Positions 33,801 through 47,100 are shown, counted from the stretch's first letter. The stretch is 64,000 bases of DNA from Spirometra erinaceieuropaei (GCA_902702965.1 CACRXP010000045.1:197191-261190); one strand, 5' to 3'. Notes: generated from the letters alone by a model not told the origin. Numbers and translations are program-made.

Positions 33801-35844
33801 AATTTAAATCGTTGTTTGTGATTTCCGAATCGTGCTTATGATTTTTCATTCGTATTCTCTGACTGAACTGGGGTAAGGTAATTTTTCGGAATGTAGATTA
33901 TATACGACCATTCGGCATTAGGAAATAATTCGTTTAATTCTCCTCTCCCATTGCTGATACGACTGGCGTTAAAACAAGTTGGATATAATAACACAGTCGA
34001 CAAAAGTCATCGTTTCTGACGAATCTACCACCCTTATATGTCGTGAATGCCTGACTGAGCTATTAAAGGGAGCATGGTAAGTATACGCGCTAAAATCAAA
34101 ACTTTAATTCATAAGGTGTACACAGTAGACGTTAAAAACTAATGAAACACTGACACGCGTTTGCAATCAGATTGCAGGTAAGAAATAAGTAAATACATTT
34201 CGATGTAAATGGAACCCAACTCCAGGCTACTTAATATACGCTGACAATCGGATTCTTGACTTAGTATTGTCCCCCTTACATTTAAAATAACGCGAGACAA
34301 ACAACAAATACGTGGTAAACATTGCCCCTTTGTTCATTTCTGACGTTCATTAATTATTTAAAAAAGGGAAGTATTTCTCCCTTCACAAACTACCTAACGA
34401 AAAATGCTTAAAAACCTCGGAAGATGACTCATGCAGTCTAGTGAGTACGCTTTTCTCAATGCTGTTTTTATTCCACTCTATGAGAGTGATATATGTGTAT
34501 TGAAATAATTTATGAACACCGGAGAGTCTCTTATTTGCGATTACCGGAGTTGTTTAACCCTGCTTAAAAGAAACAACGAAAGGAGTGTTAGGCATTTCCA
34601 TAGTAAATGGTTGTTGTGGCCACACTTGCTGACTTGATTGCTCGGTTATGGGTTTTGGTGTGTTAGTGTGCATGCGTCAGTAGATCGATAATTTCGAATT
34701 CGGTGGACGTCTGCCAGTGAAAAGGAATTCAGATTTGTTTATGCACCAGGCTGGCTTAAAAGAAGACGCAACCGAGTCCATAAAAAGATTGCTATCGATT
34801 CCATGACAAGTAAACAAATCCACTGACGTTTTCGTAAATTTCAGACAGGCGACGCCAATACTGGCAATGAGGGCGGGGAAAGAGCCACAACTCTCGTTGA
34901 AAAAAGGCAATTAAGACTTATCACTAAAGCCTATGGAGGAGCAAATTTTCAGCTCCTTGTTTCAACTGAGGGGGGGGGGAGAGAGGGGTCTAATGCTACC
35001 GGCTCATGACGCCTGCTGGTTTATAAGAACGTTAGAACCACTTACAAATTGAAACCGAATGAGTCCAAGGGCCGACGCAAACTACTTCGTCCAAGCACCA
35101 AAAGTTCTCCATCTAGTGAAAGGAGTTACCACTTACGAAAAAAGTGGAAACAGTGGGATATTTGGAAGAGACAAAAGCAATAATTGGGTAACGACAGTGC
35201 TTGAAAGGTTATCCAAAGCCACGATGGAAAAACCAAACAAGACTTGAGGGCAGAATAATTGCCCAGTGGACCGATTATTCACGGATCATTTTTAAACCTC
35301 AGTAAGACAATTATTGCCGACTTTTCTTGCAAACACTATGATTTAGAGCAGGAGAAATTGCCTTCAAGTAAAGAAGTACGAAGGTGGGTCACGGCCTGGT
35401 GTTGCTGGACGGTACAAGCAGAGACCGTAAATAAAAAACCACCGTTCAAAAACTTGTAAGTACTGCAAAGAAGAGATACCGCCAGGTCTTCTCCTCGTTC
35501 CTAAAAGTTCTCAGCGGAATAACGACCTTTCAGACTACTGAGATTTATTTTGAAAAAATGGATGCTTCAACATGTGGACGTTTCTAGAAATAGGTTAGGT
35601 TAACTCATCGAATTCTAAAACAATACATCTTTATTTCTACCCAGTTTAGAGAGATCCATAAGAGCAAAATCGTTAGTTTTTTCAACATAGGAATCCTATC
35701 ACAGATTACGGATGATCCCGGTAATCGTCAAAGTTAGGAACCACAGATACTCGCGAATATCTGAGGTCAATGAGTATCTAGGACCCCTCTAAAAGGCTTA
35801 TAGATGCTCAGGTTAACATACGTAAGAGATCAGGGTCGATAATC
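33801..35844. other. no gene recognised
   Basis: ORFs of 62-77 codons without motifs. A G-run occurs at 34971-34979. No family repeat was recognised. Confidence 0.45.
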
Positions 35845-37990
35845 TGGGGAAAACGAAGTGCCACCAGATCGAGGGAATTTTCTTGCGGACGTTTCGAAGA
35901 GCTTGGGTGGCTTTCCATTTTCAAAACGTGTAGAACAAAAATCGATCACAATTTTGAACAGACAGTCGCATTATTTGGCCTTGAGTCGATCGATATTTTT
36001 CCACTTTTGCTGCCTTGGCCTACTGGCCGTCGTTTGTGATTGTTGGTGGCCTCCTGTGTTGTGTGTCGTCACCTCAATTGGGGTACTTGCGTTTGTGCCC
36101 CCCTTTCGGGTTAATTAGGCCGTGTTTGCTCAGCATTCGCAAGCTCCATGTGAGCGTCTTGTCCTGATCATGGCGTATGTACTGACGTAGGGTTTTATAG
36201 CCTGCAAGATGCCTGTTGATGGAGTTGGCATCTGAGTGCCAAGCCCCAAGTGTGGGACGTTCTGTCCTTGAAGTGCCCAGGCCTTAGACGGTTACTCCTT
36301 GAAAGCCAGAACTGGGGCCACTTCCTCAGATGTGGGTAGCAAGCTGTGAGTCTGGATCTAGTCTGCGAGTTGCCAGTTTGTGCTCATGTAGGCGGGTCTG
36401 CAATTTCCGTCCTGTTTTCCCAACGTAATTGCAGTTTCAAACGTTCCAGCTTATTTGATAGAAAACTGCTGAGGTTTCAATGGGTGGCAGTATGCATTTT
36501 GGTTGCATCAAACGGCGACGAATTGTTGCCTGGGGTCGATGGGCAATGCCCTCCCTGGCTGGTCGTAAAAGTCGTGAAACCGCCTCAGAGACTCCTTTAG
36601 TGTAAGGAATAACTCTCCAGACTTCGAGTTGTTCTTCTTCTGTCCGTCGTCTGTTCACTCGACGCTTGCTTTGTTTGATGAAGTAGTTTGGGTATCTATT
36701 GGCTCGAAAGGGATCATGAAGGTATTGTCATTCAACTCTTTTGTCGGCTGGCGTTCTGCAGTGTGTTTCAATTCTTTGGAATAGAGTACGGACACAACTG
36801 CTTTTGTGAGGAAGGGGGTGATTGCTGTTAAATAGTAGTATTTGTCTTGTGTTGGAGGATTTTCTGAAAACGGTAGTTTTTAATTGACCCAGGTGCACAC
36901 CGACGCACAGAGACATCGAGGAAAGGAAGTTGGTTCGTTGTTCCAACTTCTACTGTAAATTGGATATTCGGGTCAACCGAGTTCATTAATTCTTTAAGGC
37001 GCTCCACTTCAGATGATTTGACAATGGAAAAGGTGTCATGGACGTAACGAGCCCAGAACTTTGGTTGATACTTTGTGAACACCAATTGTGATATCCGTTG
37101 AAGGACTACTTCAGCAATCAGCCCCGTTATGGTGGAGTAGATAGGGGCGCCTTTGATTTATTCATTCGTTTGTCCACCGAAGGTGAAATATGTTTTTAGG
37201 CAACACCGTAAGAGCTCCATGAAATGTTTGATCTTTAGGGGATTGTCTCTCTCGTTGTAGCGATCAGGCAGGAGTTGTCTCACAACGTCAATCGCTAGTT
37301 GTTGTGGAATGGAGGTGAAGAGTGAAACGACATCAAACGTTACCCTGGATTCATCTGGCTCTAGCTTCAGATGTTTTAAACGTTCAAGGAACTGGTTAGC
37401 AGAAGCCACTGTTGTTGGCAAACCTTCTGTCAGAAACTTAAGACGAGAAAACATTCATTTTGCCAAACCGTCTGTAGGAGTTCCACGTAGGGAGACGATA
37501 GGCCTAAGCGACATGTTCGTTTTGTGTACCTTCGGCAGACTGTTAAACCGCGCGGTGGCAGAATCAGAGGGTTTTATAAGAAACCAATCTCTAGTTGCGA
37601 TTGTCTCATTTTCCAGGCTTTTGTTTATTCGAGTAAACAGATTTTTCATATCACTAACTTGAAAAAGTTTATAAGACTCTGGATCGTCAAGTAGGCTTAA
37701 AGCTTTTTTCTGGTTATCAAAGTTGTCAAGCCCTACTGTGGAACGACCTTTTTCAGCCCGCAGGATGATTATGTCTTTATCGACTTTTAGACTTTTTAAT
37801 GCTTGCTGTTCTTCTTTGTTGAGAGCATTGATTTTGTTGTGTTGCATTAACAATGAGGGGGTTTTTGTGACGAATCAACTCTTTCGTCTCATTTGACGTT
37901 TGTGTAAGTTGACTGATTCAAAGGCGGTAATGAACTCTGGGGGTGCAGCGTCTGCTGTGTTGAAAGTGACTCTACGTCCCAGGACTGTTC
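35845..37990 (-). pseudogene. Penelope-like element B, long copy (RT + GIY-YIG)
   Basis: This is the longest PLE here. On the minus strand: RT N-terminal part (VTFNTADAAPPEFITAFES), finger motifs (LKVDKDIIILRAEKGRSTV, FNSLPKVHKTNMSLRPIVSL), motif A FDVVSLFTSIP, motif B region IKGAPIYSTITGLIAE, and the catalytic box YVHD where YVDD is expected (His codon 37038-37040). LPFLDVSV follows, then the linker, the endonuclease (SAVFYQI...NYVGKTGRKL) and a structured tail. Lesions: Trp to stop at 37455-37457, Gln to stop at 37158-37160, a frameshift near 36840, further stops in the endonuclease, and two compensating shifts near the 5' end. The true N-terminus is missing. It is clearly dead. Confidence 0.92.
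35878..35935 (-). ncRNA. structured motif in PLE-B tail
   Basis: On the minus strand: TTGAAAATGGAAAGCCACCC, then AAGCTCTTCGAAACGTCCGC. It aligns with the 18744-18794 motif, but the stem is degraded in this copy. Confidence 0.4.
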
Positions 37991-38076
37991 ACACAACTTA
38001 GAGTCCTAGGACATGGAGCCACTTCTAACACAGCAGACGCTGTAACCCCAGAGCTCATTGCCGCTTTTGAATCCGT
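37912..38076. repeat. long hairpin from two inverted PLE-B 5' pieces
   Basis: Arms of about 74 bp (37912-37985 and 38003-38076) are near-perfect inverted repeats around a spacer of about 17 bp. Both arms code for the same PLE stretch (NTADA, then FES), left on the minus strand and right on the plus strand. The left arm is the 5' end of the long PLE-B copy. The right arm is a short inverted piece that runs straight into a SINE head. Confidence 0.85.
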
Positions 38077-38310
38077 AGCTCAAAGGTTAAGGCTTTGGAC
38101 TTCTAATCAAGAAATCGCAGGTATGAGCCTCAAGAGGTTATTTCCTCGGAGTTGGATTTGGCCGGCTAGTGGAGGCTAACAAGCCAGAAATAGTTACTAC
38201 AGTCTCCAATGTCTTTATCGGTAATGTTATTCGGTCTATGCGACTGCCGGCGGGTCCCGAGAGAACCCCAAGGCACAACGCCAAAAGGGGGTTCCGTAAC
38301 ATGCCCTCCT
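38072..38310 (+). mobile_element. SINE-1-like copy with Arg(TCT)-like head
   Basis: The tRNA-like head has CCGTAGCTCAAAGGTTAAGG and an anticodon loop CTTCTAA (TCT). It is followed by the SINE-1 body (GTTGGATTTGGCCGGCTAG, CTCCAATGTCTTTATCGG, CCCCAAGGCACAACG). Box B is degraded (GGTATGAGCC). It is an old copy. Confidence 0.7.
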
Positions 38311-38388
38311 CCACCATTTCTTTGCATATCACTTATTACTTCCCTATTTTACATAAGCAACGTCTCGATCAAGCAGAATGTGCTTCTA

Positions 38389-39064
38389 CAGTAGGTGAGC
38401 TAATTCATGAAATGTCAACCGAAATTCCGAAATAAGTTTTCGTTTCGAAAATACTAATTAAAAAAGCTTGTAAAACTAATCATCGGGCAGCATAATTTTA
38501 TAATATTTCAGTTATCTCAGGATGCCGGCTTTTGAAAGAACTTCTTTCCGGCTGCATGCTGAACCTACATTTTGAAGAAAATGACTACTTACGTAGCATG
38601 CATTTTTCTCACTGATTTTCAGTGCCGTTAAAAGTTCAATTATATTTCATAGAAAACATGCATGAAAGTATTCATTCTTTTGCTCACCCAGTGGAAAATT
38701 ACTTCTTCTTCCAATTTCATAACCGAAGGAAGGGTGCAGTTTGGTTTTAAAAAATTTCTGATTGTGAGATTTTTCAATGACCTTTCGTAAAACGTCGTGT
38801 CTCTGCATTTACTAATGTGACTCAAATCCACTGCTAAATTTTATGAACCCCATATAGTCTCCTCTTAATATCCTAGAGAAATGTATGATTTTACAGAGTA
38901 TAGTTCTTACGTGCAGCCGGAAAGCCGGCATCCCGATGTAACTTACTTATTATAGAATTATGCTGCACGATGATTAGTTTTACAACCGTAATTAATTGAC
39001 CTTTAGGGACCGAAAACGCATTTCGGAATTTTGGTTGACATTTCGTGAGTTAGCCCAACTACAG
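38389..39064. mobile_element. MITE-1, copy 8 (internally shortened)
   Basis: The left end is CAGTAGGTGAGCTAATTCATG and the right end is GTTAGCCCAACTACAG. It is only 676 bp because part of the centre and right arm is missing: the sequence jumps from the centre at about 38890 to the outer right arm. TA precedes it at 38387-38388. Confidence 0.8.
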
Positions 39065-40213
39065 TTAGTTGTCTTATCGGCAAAGTATGCATTTTCTAAA
39101 GACAAAAACAGCCATTTTGCGCTAATTTATTTTGTTTAATCAATAAGTATTGTGACCAGTACCTGCCCATTTACGAGCGACCGTCATGTAACCACCAAAA
39201 CGATCCTCGATAACTTTATGTCTGATAAGTTTTCCCATACACATATCTTTTTAATCGACTTATTTTCAGAAAAGGGGAAATCATAATGTAAATATTCTGA
39301 TTTCTATGTATGGGAAATGTCGGTATCAAGAATCTTGTAATATCGGCAACGGACAGTGGTTTATTCGGTACCACCTGAAATTTCCTTTTCGCTACAAATA
39401 TCCGATAAAGAAGCCCGAAAATTCCTATCGCCAAATGGATAATCTAACTCCATAGAGTACGGTAGGACAGCCGCTTCTGCTTTTTATTTTCAATTAATAA
39501 AGAATCCGAAATTGGAAACAGTGTCGCATCATCCGTTTGGTTACTAGATCACCTTAGCGATGTAGTTTTTTCGTTGTCGACCGGGAATCGCTTCGGTTAG
39601 TCAGTTGGGTGCATGTTTTGACGAAATGCCTCACTTTCAGGCCGGTCTTCTTTGGAATGAAAATGGATTTATCCGTAAAGCATCCCGAGAAACTACCTTC
39701 TGAAGGGACAAAACAAAACATATTATTAAAGTTTTTTATTACACACCCGCCCTCTGGACGTTCGTCTTTTTCGGCTGCATGTCTAGAAAACCCCTCAAAA
39801 ACGATGCCAGCCTGTATGGGCCAAAAGAATGTCCGAGAATTCGGTATGGGCTTTCAAGAACTGTTTTGCTTTGAGACGCGTGATAAACGAAAATTATAAG
39901 ATGTATTTTTCAGGGCAGTCGACTGAGAACGCCGAAAATGGCAAAGTAGTCAATGACACTTCAAGGACGCCTTGAGAGTGAACGGAGTCAACTGTCGCCA
40001 AAAATTATACAGTCATTTTGCGGACGAAGGAGGGTCACCTGATGCACAGAAAATGGTACGGTAGCTACCGCCATATTCTTAGGCACTGACTGTTTCCTTA
40101 ACAAGTGACAGCATGAAATCGTTTACTCGCATGACGTCTCTACCCATCTAATCAAGCAAAATTATCTCCGTCCGAGTTATTTTAACTTTAAGCAACCCAA
40201 AACCCAATGCTTT
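39065..40213. other. no gene recognised
   Basis: A 96-codon plus ORF (39609-39899) shows no domain. No family repeat was recognised. Confidence 0.45.
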
Positions 40214-40215
40214 TA

Positions 40216-41210
40216 CAGTAGACGTGCTAACTCATGAAATGTCAACCAAAATTTCAAAATGCGTTCTCGTTTCGAAAAGATAAATTAAGTAGTGTTGTAA
40301 GACTAATCAGGATGCAGCTTAAATCTATAATGATTCAGTTACCCCAGGGTGTCGGCTTTCGAAAGAACTTATTTTCGACTGCATGCAAGATCTATAGTCT
40401 GCAAACAATGACTACTTACGTAGTATGCAATTTTCTCATTGATTTTCGATGTCCTTGAAAATTCAATTATATTTCATGGAAAACATGCATAAAAATATTC
40501 ATTCTTTTACTTATTCGGTAGAAAATCACGTCTTCTTCCAATTTCATACTCAAAAGAAGAGTATAATTCGGTTTAAAAAAAACTTTTCTAATTCCCGAAT
40601 AATTTTGACCCCGACCTGCAGTTACACTTGCATTCAGGGTTTCAAAACTACAAGCTGTATATTTTCCGTGTACGGAAAACCATGCATTTCTTCACGGTGT
40701 TAGGAGGAAACCATATGAGGATCATAAAATTAAGCGGTGGATTTGAGCAATACTGTTAACTTTACAAGCCACATTCGTAAATGCAGATACATGACGTTTC
40801 ATGAACGGCCATTTAACGGTATTAAAAATCTCACAATTAGAAACTTTTTTAAAACCGAATTATACTCTTCTTTTGAGTATGAAATTGGAAGAAGACGTGA
40901 TTTTCTACCGAATAAGTAAAAGAGTGAATATTTTTATACACGTTTTTCATGAAATATAATTGAATTTTCAAGGGCATCGAAAACCAATGAGAAAATTGCA
41001 TGCTACGTAAGTAGTCATTTTTTGCACAGTGTAGATCTTGCATGCAGCCGAAAATAAGTTCTTTCGAAAGCCGACACCCTGAGGTAACTGGATCATTATA
41101 GACTTATGCTGCATCATGATAAGTTTTACAACACTACTTAATTTATCTTTTCGAAACGAGAACGCATTTCGAAATTTTGGTTGACATTTCATGAGTTAGC
41201 ACATCTACTG
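40216..41210. mobile_element. MITE-1, copy 9 (reference)
   Basis: 995 bp, ends CAGTAGACGTGCTAACTCAT and GTTAGCACATCTACTG, flanked by TA on both sides (40214-40215 and 41211-41212). It is very similar to the 10.6 kb copy once inverted: the unique centre is its reverse complement, and the arms are nearly the same. It is the youngest-looking pair of the family. Confidence 0.9.
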
Positions 41211-41212
41211 TA

Positions 41213-41778
41213 GTTAACATCCCCTCATATTATTTTGGAAGTCATTATATATTATATATACATACTACATTAGTTTTGGAAAACTGCCCGACGGTTATCT
41301 AAGAGGGTGTTCGCAAACGTCGTCATGCGTACGCTATCTTATTTGCTTAATTGTTTTTTATGGACATATAGTTCTTTCTTCCACAAGATTGAATTTACTC
41401 GCCCGGCATAACCGTTCGCGTTTCCGGTATTTTAACATTTATAACAATTTTTTCTGTCGAGTCGAACTTTATTTCATTTGACTGGAAACCACAAATTCCT
41501 AAGTAGGAGTTTAAGTGGATGTGAATTCACCGATGTCTAAGGATTTATGGGTATTTTTTGAAGACGTTCAGTAATATCTACCATTTTATGCGAATATTTC
41601 CATGTTTAACTTGAAACGGCAATCTGACAAACACATTTCTTTGGTAGCTCATCGCCAGGCTAATACGGTTGCCTAGAAATTGACAATATGAGAAGTTCAC
41701 AGGGTTCATAAAGGACTCGGGGGCTAGTAAAACATATAGTTTCCACGCCACCCCCATGACAAGGTCGGCGTTTTATGA
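41213..41778. other. no gene recognised
   Basis: AT-rich spacer with a TATATA tract near 41248-41262. Confidence 0.45.
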
Positions 41779-42354
41779 TCATTGGGGCAAGAGGCGAGGG
41801 GGGAGAGTGACAAAGGCTGTAATTGGAGTTTGTAAGTCGGGTACGCGGTACACACCACTGTCATCAGGGGCTTGAAACGTCGCGTAATGACCACCTGGGG
41901 TCGGCGTTGGCCATGGAAGACAGATTGCCTGCGCCAACGACATTTGACAATATAACACTGGATTCGATGGCCGTATAGTCACTGCCTCGGCTATAGCTAA
42001 CACCCTTTGGTGTAGACCTCTGAAGAAGTTTGCTGGTGTCCAGTAAACAGCCTGAAAAGCTCCTTTGGCATTGACTCGGTGATTTGTATTGACAAGATGT
42101 GCGCGAATATAACCTGAGATCAATCTGTTTTCGTCTCCGCCTAGCCAGGCCGGTGAGCATTCAAATGCCGTCTTTTCCAGGCGTCTAGTTGTACAGCCAA
42201 TGTACCTCACCATGCAGGAGCGAGTCAATGAGTAAATACACATCGATGTGGCCGGCACCGGTTTCTGAGGATTTTCAGGTATTTCCTGAAATAGATCACA
42301 GATATTTATCATTTCGCAACCTCTTGTTGGGAATTGAAGATAATAGCGAATCAT
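41779..42354 (-). pseudogene. Penelope-like element A, GIY-YIG endonuclease (open frame)
   Basis: An uninterrupted 191-codon minus-strand frame contains PVPATSMCIYSLTRSC, RYIGCTTRRLEKTAFE, PAWLGGDENRLISGYIRAHL, NTNHRVNAKGAFQAVY and the CLPWPTPTP end, then about 45 extra residues read past the usual end. The domain matches the 2.3 kb PLE-A remnant. The second Cys of CSCG is changed (RSCMVRYIG) and the basic helix differs, so activity is doubtful. The RT is not recognisable upstream, where the sequence from 42355 to 42700 is too decayed to call. There is no tail motif within reach. Confidence 0.82.
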
Positions 42355-43639
42355 GCATCCGAAGATTAGCGAGACTTCTAAAGGGACACTTATACAAGAC
42401 GATACATGAGCACTCGCAACTGCGTTCGTTGTGTGGACACGAAACGAACAGTGTCATGTTTTTTGGAAGCAAGCAAAACGACTACCAAATGCCCCTCGCC
42501 CATATTCCGCATTAAAAATTACACGATTTCACACCCTTCAGAATCAAGGAAACAGACATTTAGGGCAGTCGATATGTCATTACTTCTGCCGTTTACCGCA
42601 CGTCCAAGATGGCTGTTACCACAGACTAGGAATATGACTAATGGAGGATTCAGGAGGTGTTTTTGCACTTGCGTACGGCAGTCGGCATCGTTAGGATAAC
42701 GGGAAAATAGTCCAACTTGGTTATGTGAAGGGCAGAGCGAAAAAGCAGCATAACGCTTGAGCTTTAATGACCACTCCGAAGACGACCGCTGTCTGACTGG
42801 GGAACGATTGACGTCCAGGTTATAATCGTCGGAGCAGAAATCACTATCACTGACGTAGGTAGTTGGAAATCTTGTTGATCCACAAGTAACTGGGGCGTTT
42901 AAGGCATAAGTTTTATTGATTTCTATCTAATAAACTTCTGTCATCCGCAGTTGAAAGGGAATCTCCTGTACTGTATGGTTTCCTGGTCATTGCATCTTCG
43001 TAGATTCTCCAAACAGTTTTTAAAGGAAACCGATAGATTCTTCTCATTACTGGACCGCTTTGTTCCTTAAATATATGAAGGTCTTATCAGAGGGTGTTTG
43101 ACTTCCCTTCGTTCTCGCACGGTAATGACTGAAATTAAGCAGATTTAGAGCATGGGCAAATGAAATGGCGGACGGGCAGTCCGAGTTTTCATTCAATAAA
43201 TAAAGTTTGCGATTTCGTACCCCTAGGGGTATTGTCATAACAAGTAAAAAATACTGTTCGAGGGAATTCTAGAACATGTGGGCAGTAGTCAGTTTGCGTT
43301 TATAAGGAAGGCAATCTGGCATGATAGTTAACAGTGAAAAAACTCATTTTTTCAAAAAACCCAAAACGAATGTGATTTGATTAGTTTTTAAGGAGAAAAA
43401 ACTGTCGCTCATAAAAAGGTAAGTGTGCATGTCTAATCTAATTGACAGTTTTCATTTCAACGAGCAAAACATGTTTTTGCAGTTTTTTGGTTTCCTCAGA
43501 AAGTAATCGTTAATACGTGGTAACTTAGTCTACTTGAGATTTGTAAACTGAAACTGAATTTTGATATAAATATTTTGGCCTAACTCCGTCAGTCACTGCG
43601 GAATAACCGCATAATATTCGTAATACGCAAACACAGCCG
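42355..43639. other. no gene recognised
   Basis: The first 350 bp could be decayed PLE-A RT sequence (minus strand), but no motif can be named. The rest is unremarkable. Confidence 0.4.
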
Positions 43640-44125
43640 GTACTATATATGAGATAGCCCGATATACCATGCTTGGCAACACAGACGCTAGCTAAAAGCC
43701 CGGACACGTGTTTGGCCAATAATTGGCCTCTGCACGGCGCAGCTGCGAGGGATTCGGATCATCAGTCGGTCACCCCGGCGTTACCTGTGTGTTTTCTGGT
43801 AGATACTCCAGTTCTAAAGTTGCAGCATTTTCATTTCTTCAGAAATTGATCGATAACTTTAAGTAAATCAGTCTATTTGAGAATATGATAAATTCAGTCT
43901 GAGCCCATAAGTCTCAGATAGACTGACGTGCTCCGGGTCAGCAATTAATTTCTGAGGAAATTAGAAGTCTTTAATTTCAAGACAGGAGTATCTACCAGAA
44001 AGAACCCCTGGAAGGCTTGGGGACTCATTGATGAGCCGAACCCCTCGCAGCTGTGCCATGCAATGACAGAATACCGGCAAAATACATGTCTGGGCTTTGG
44101 ACTAGTACCTGTGCTGTCAAATATT
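43640..44125. repeat. repeat X, inverted pair (copies 3 and 4)
   Basis: A plus copy (about 43640-43917) and a minus copy (43918-44125) meet head to head. The plus arm has GGCGCAGCTGCGAGGGATTC and CAGTCTGAGCCCATAAG. The minus arm carries the inverse of GGTAGATACTCC and the GCACAGGTACTAG start. The arms are inverted repeats of about 190 bp. Confidence 0.72.
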
Positions 44126-47100
44126 GTATATCGAGCCATCTCAAAACATGTATTATCTAATATTACACTCTCGAGAGACCCTTTTCAAAGATCAGAGTTT
44201 ACGTGTCCTTGAATCAAACGTCCGATAGCAGTTGTTTGCATTTTGGTGTAGGGTGTTTGCGTAATGTCTGTTTGAACACAGATAACTTAGGCGATGACCT
44301 AAATTTTGGCGGAAGAATATCTCAAAAAAGGCATATTTAGATGAAATAAAGAGGGAACGTTTAGATGTAGAGAGAAGAGACGGAGGAATTACACGTGGCA
44401 TAAGACTGATCTGTCGGGGCGAGAGCGTTAGTGCTCGGAAGAGTGGAACTAAGGTTAGCGTGAAACAGGAACCAAAGGCCAGCAAAACCGAATGTCCGCC
44501 AACTGACATCTCTCAGTATAAGAAATACCGGATGCAGCTTGTGAGAAGAGTTTTCGAGAAAAGCTCTGAAAATCTTCGATTTTATTACGGTTGCATGCGT
44601 TCTTTAAATTAAAGAAAGGACAACGGTACTGGAGTACGGAAAAAACAAACATATGATAAGTCTTAGGTTTATTTTCTAAAAAGATTATGTGATATAAACC
44701 CACCTATCCGCGCAGCTTTAGCGCAGATCCTATCTCTCTGAGGTGATAAAGTAAGCTTATTTGTATAACTTAAACCTGGGTCCTTTATCGTGAAGCATTC
44801 CGAGGACAGTCTTCAGGACTAAGACGAACGTCAGATTTTCGTAACTAAGGTCTACTTATGGCTTACGCGTGTAGATGAATTGGACGACTACTGACGATGC
44901 GAGTTTTTCCTCAGTAGGCTGAACCTGGGGCTAAAAATCCAAAGATAAATGAAAGGGACTAATGACAGTTAGAATATATTGGTATGCATTGTAAAGAAGT
45001 CGACATCAGTGTCGACCAGTGCACAAATTCCTGATCACAACCATAGAATATGAATGTTTTGTAGAAAGCGTTTTGAATACAGAGGAAGTCAGAACAGACA
45101 AGTTATCTTCAGACACTAGCCCAATTTAACAATACAAAAGATGATCCCAGAAACTGCGCGATCTCCTAATATTAATAATTTACTACGCAGGGCTGGTTGT
45201 TTGCACTCGGGGTCAACAAAACCAAAGGCGGTGAGACTACTTGACTAATATCCGACTCGGAAGATATGGTTTAGAATAGTCAAGTCGGTCATATTGGTGT
45301 GATGGTTGTTTCATATAGTCAGATCCCTATAAGAGTGGAATATAGCCAGCTCCCCACTCCGAAAACCACGCTTTCGTGGTTGCCACTCAATGCCTTCTGG
45401 TAAACTTATGTGTCTGGTTGTCGATCTCAGAAGTGGTAAGTCGTATCTCTTGTCTACAGCCTGCTTTCTGTTTTCTACTTCGAAATTTATTTAGTTGAGA
45501 GAGCGCTTCCTCTACTAATTTGCTTGGTGGCAGCTTAAGTCATAAAGTTGCAGAAAAAAAGCGTGCTAATTTGATACGGTGACATGGTGAGAATTTACGT
45601 TTATTGATAGGGTACAAAACTTATTGACGACTGGTTTTCCGATCATGGTTCAGCAACTAAACTTTTAATTCCTTAGAAGAAAACGCTCGGTTTATAAATG
45701 TGCTGCGTTTCGCTCGTCTTTGTTACGCAGTTCAGTTTAAAAAGCTGATCTTACAGTCACTATATTCCCTTTGCATATTAACTAAGTTTCCTACTAACAT
45801 TAAATTATTCCTCCTTATTGGCAGTAGAAATGATGGGCTTTGTGTCCGAGACTCAGGGAGTCATTTGTTAATGAATTTTGTACGTACAAATATTCTGTCT
45901 TTCCATTTGCCATCCACAACGTACTAACCTGTCAATATATTTTATCTGTAATCTGTACTTCTCGCACGATATCCTTCCAGCCCACGACTGCCTTTAACAG
46001 GGTTAAATGGCGTGGAGGTCATCGAAGAACAAATGCTGTCGTCTTTTTGTTCTTAGGAAATGCTGAGAGAACATAGCCGTGAGGAAAGTTCTCGGAGTTT
46101 GAAAGGACGTAGGACGAAGTTAGTGGAGAAACGTCTTCCCCGCCTCCGTAAATAATTAGCCAAAGGCAGTTGTTGGTCTGCTAATTAAGCTAAGCCCTTT
46201 CTGCTTTTTTGTCTTAGCGGGAAACAAAACTTCAAAGGTGTAAGTCTAGTTAACATAGGCAGGGCCGACACCGAAAGCAACCGGTGATTGAGAAAATCAG
46301 AGTTTTGCCAACTTTTCGAGCCATTTTTGTAGATAGAACATGATAATAGGGACTAGCACGTAATATAGGTGGCCTTGCGCTTAATTTTGGGACGGTCGGA
46401 GTTATGCTTAAGGCGCAGGAATAGGTACCTTTCCTGAAATTTAGCTTAAGATCACCTGTCCTGTGGGGAGCGCTATTTCAGTGGTTAACATTTTCTGAAA
46501 TTTCTGCTGCACAAATACCCGTAATTACCGTATATATTTAAAAGCCTTAGCTCAAGGTCCTTGACCTACATGACTATTCCTTTGTCTGAGAGAGTATCCC
46601 TCATATCTTAACCCTACTTGCAACTTTTTCCAAGACTTCCATAAGTTTTGCGAGAATTGAAGGAAATAACACACACGTAGTGCAGTAGAAGTAACTCAGA
46701 CGGTGGCAGACTGCCTAACCGAAAATGTGTGCTGCAAAGTACTGAATGCACTTTTTTCAAGGTCAGACTTTGAAAAAATGATTAGTGTTCAAGAAGTTAA
46801 TGACAAATTGTATTTGGCCTCTTCTCCCAGAAGTATAGTCAAACTTGCACCGAAAGCCAGCGCATATAGATCATTTTACGAACAGAAGCCGTATATAGTA
46901 GGTCCGTAGTTCTGATTTTTATGCAAGGTAAATAATTTACTTGCGGAAAAAAGACAGAATAGTCCACCACAAACAAGGTGATAAATGTCCATTTCGTTTG
47001 CCTTGGTTAAGTCGCAGGTGTGAATGACCTCGCAGAAGTGGAAAGTCTGCTTGCCGTAAATCCAAGTGGCATGTATTATTGCGTTCCAGTTGGAAGACGG

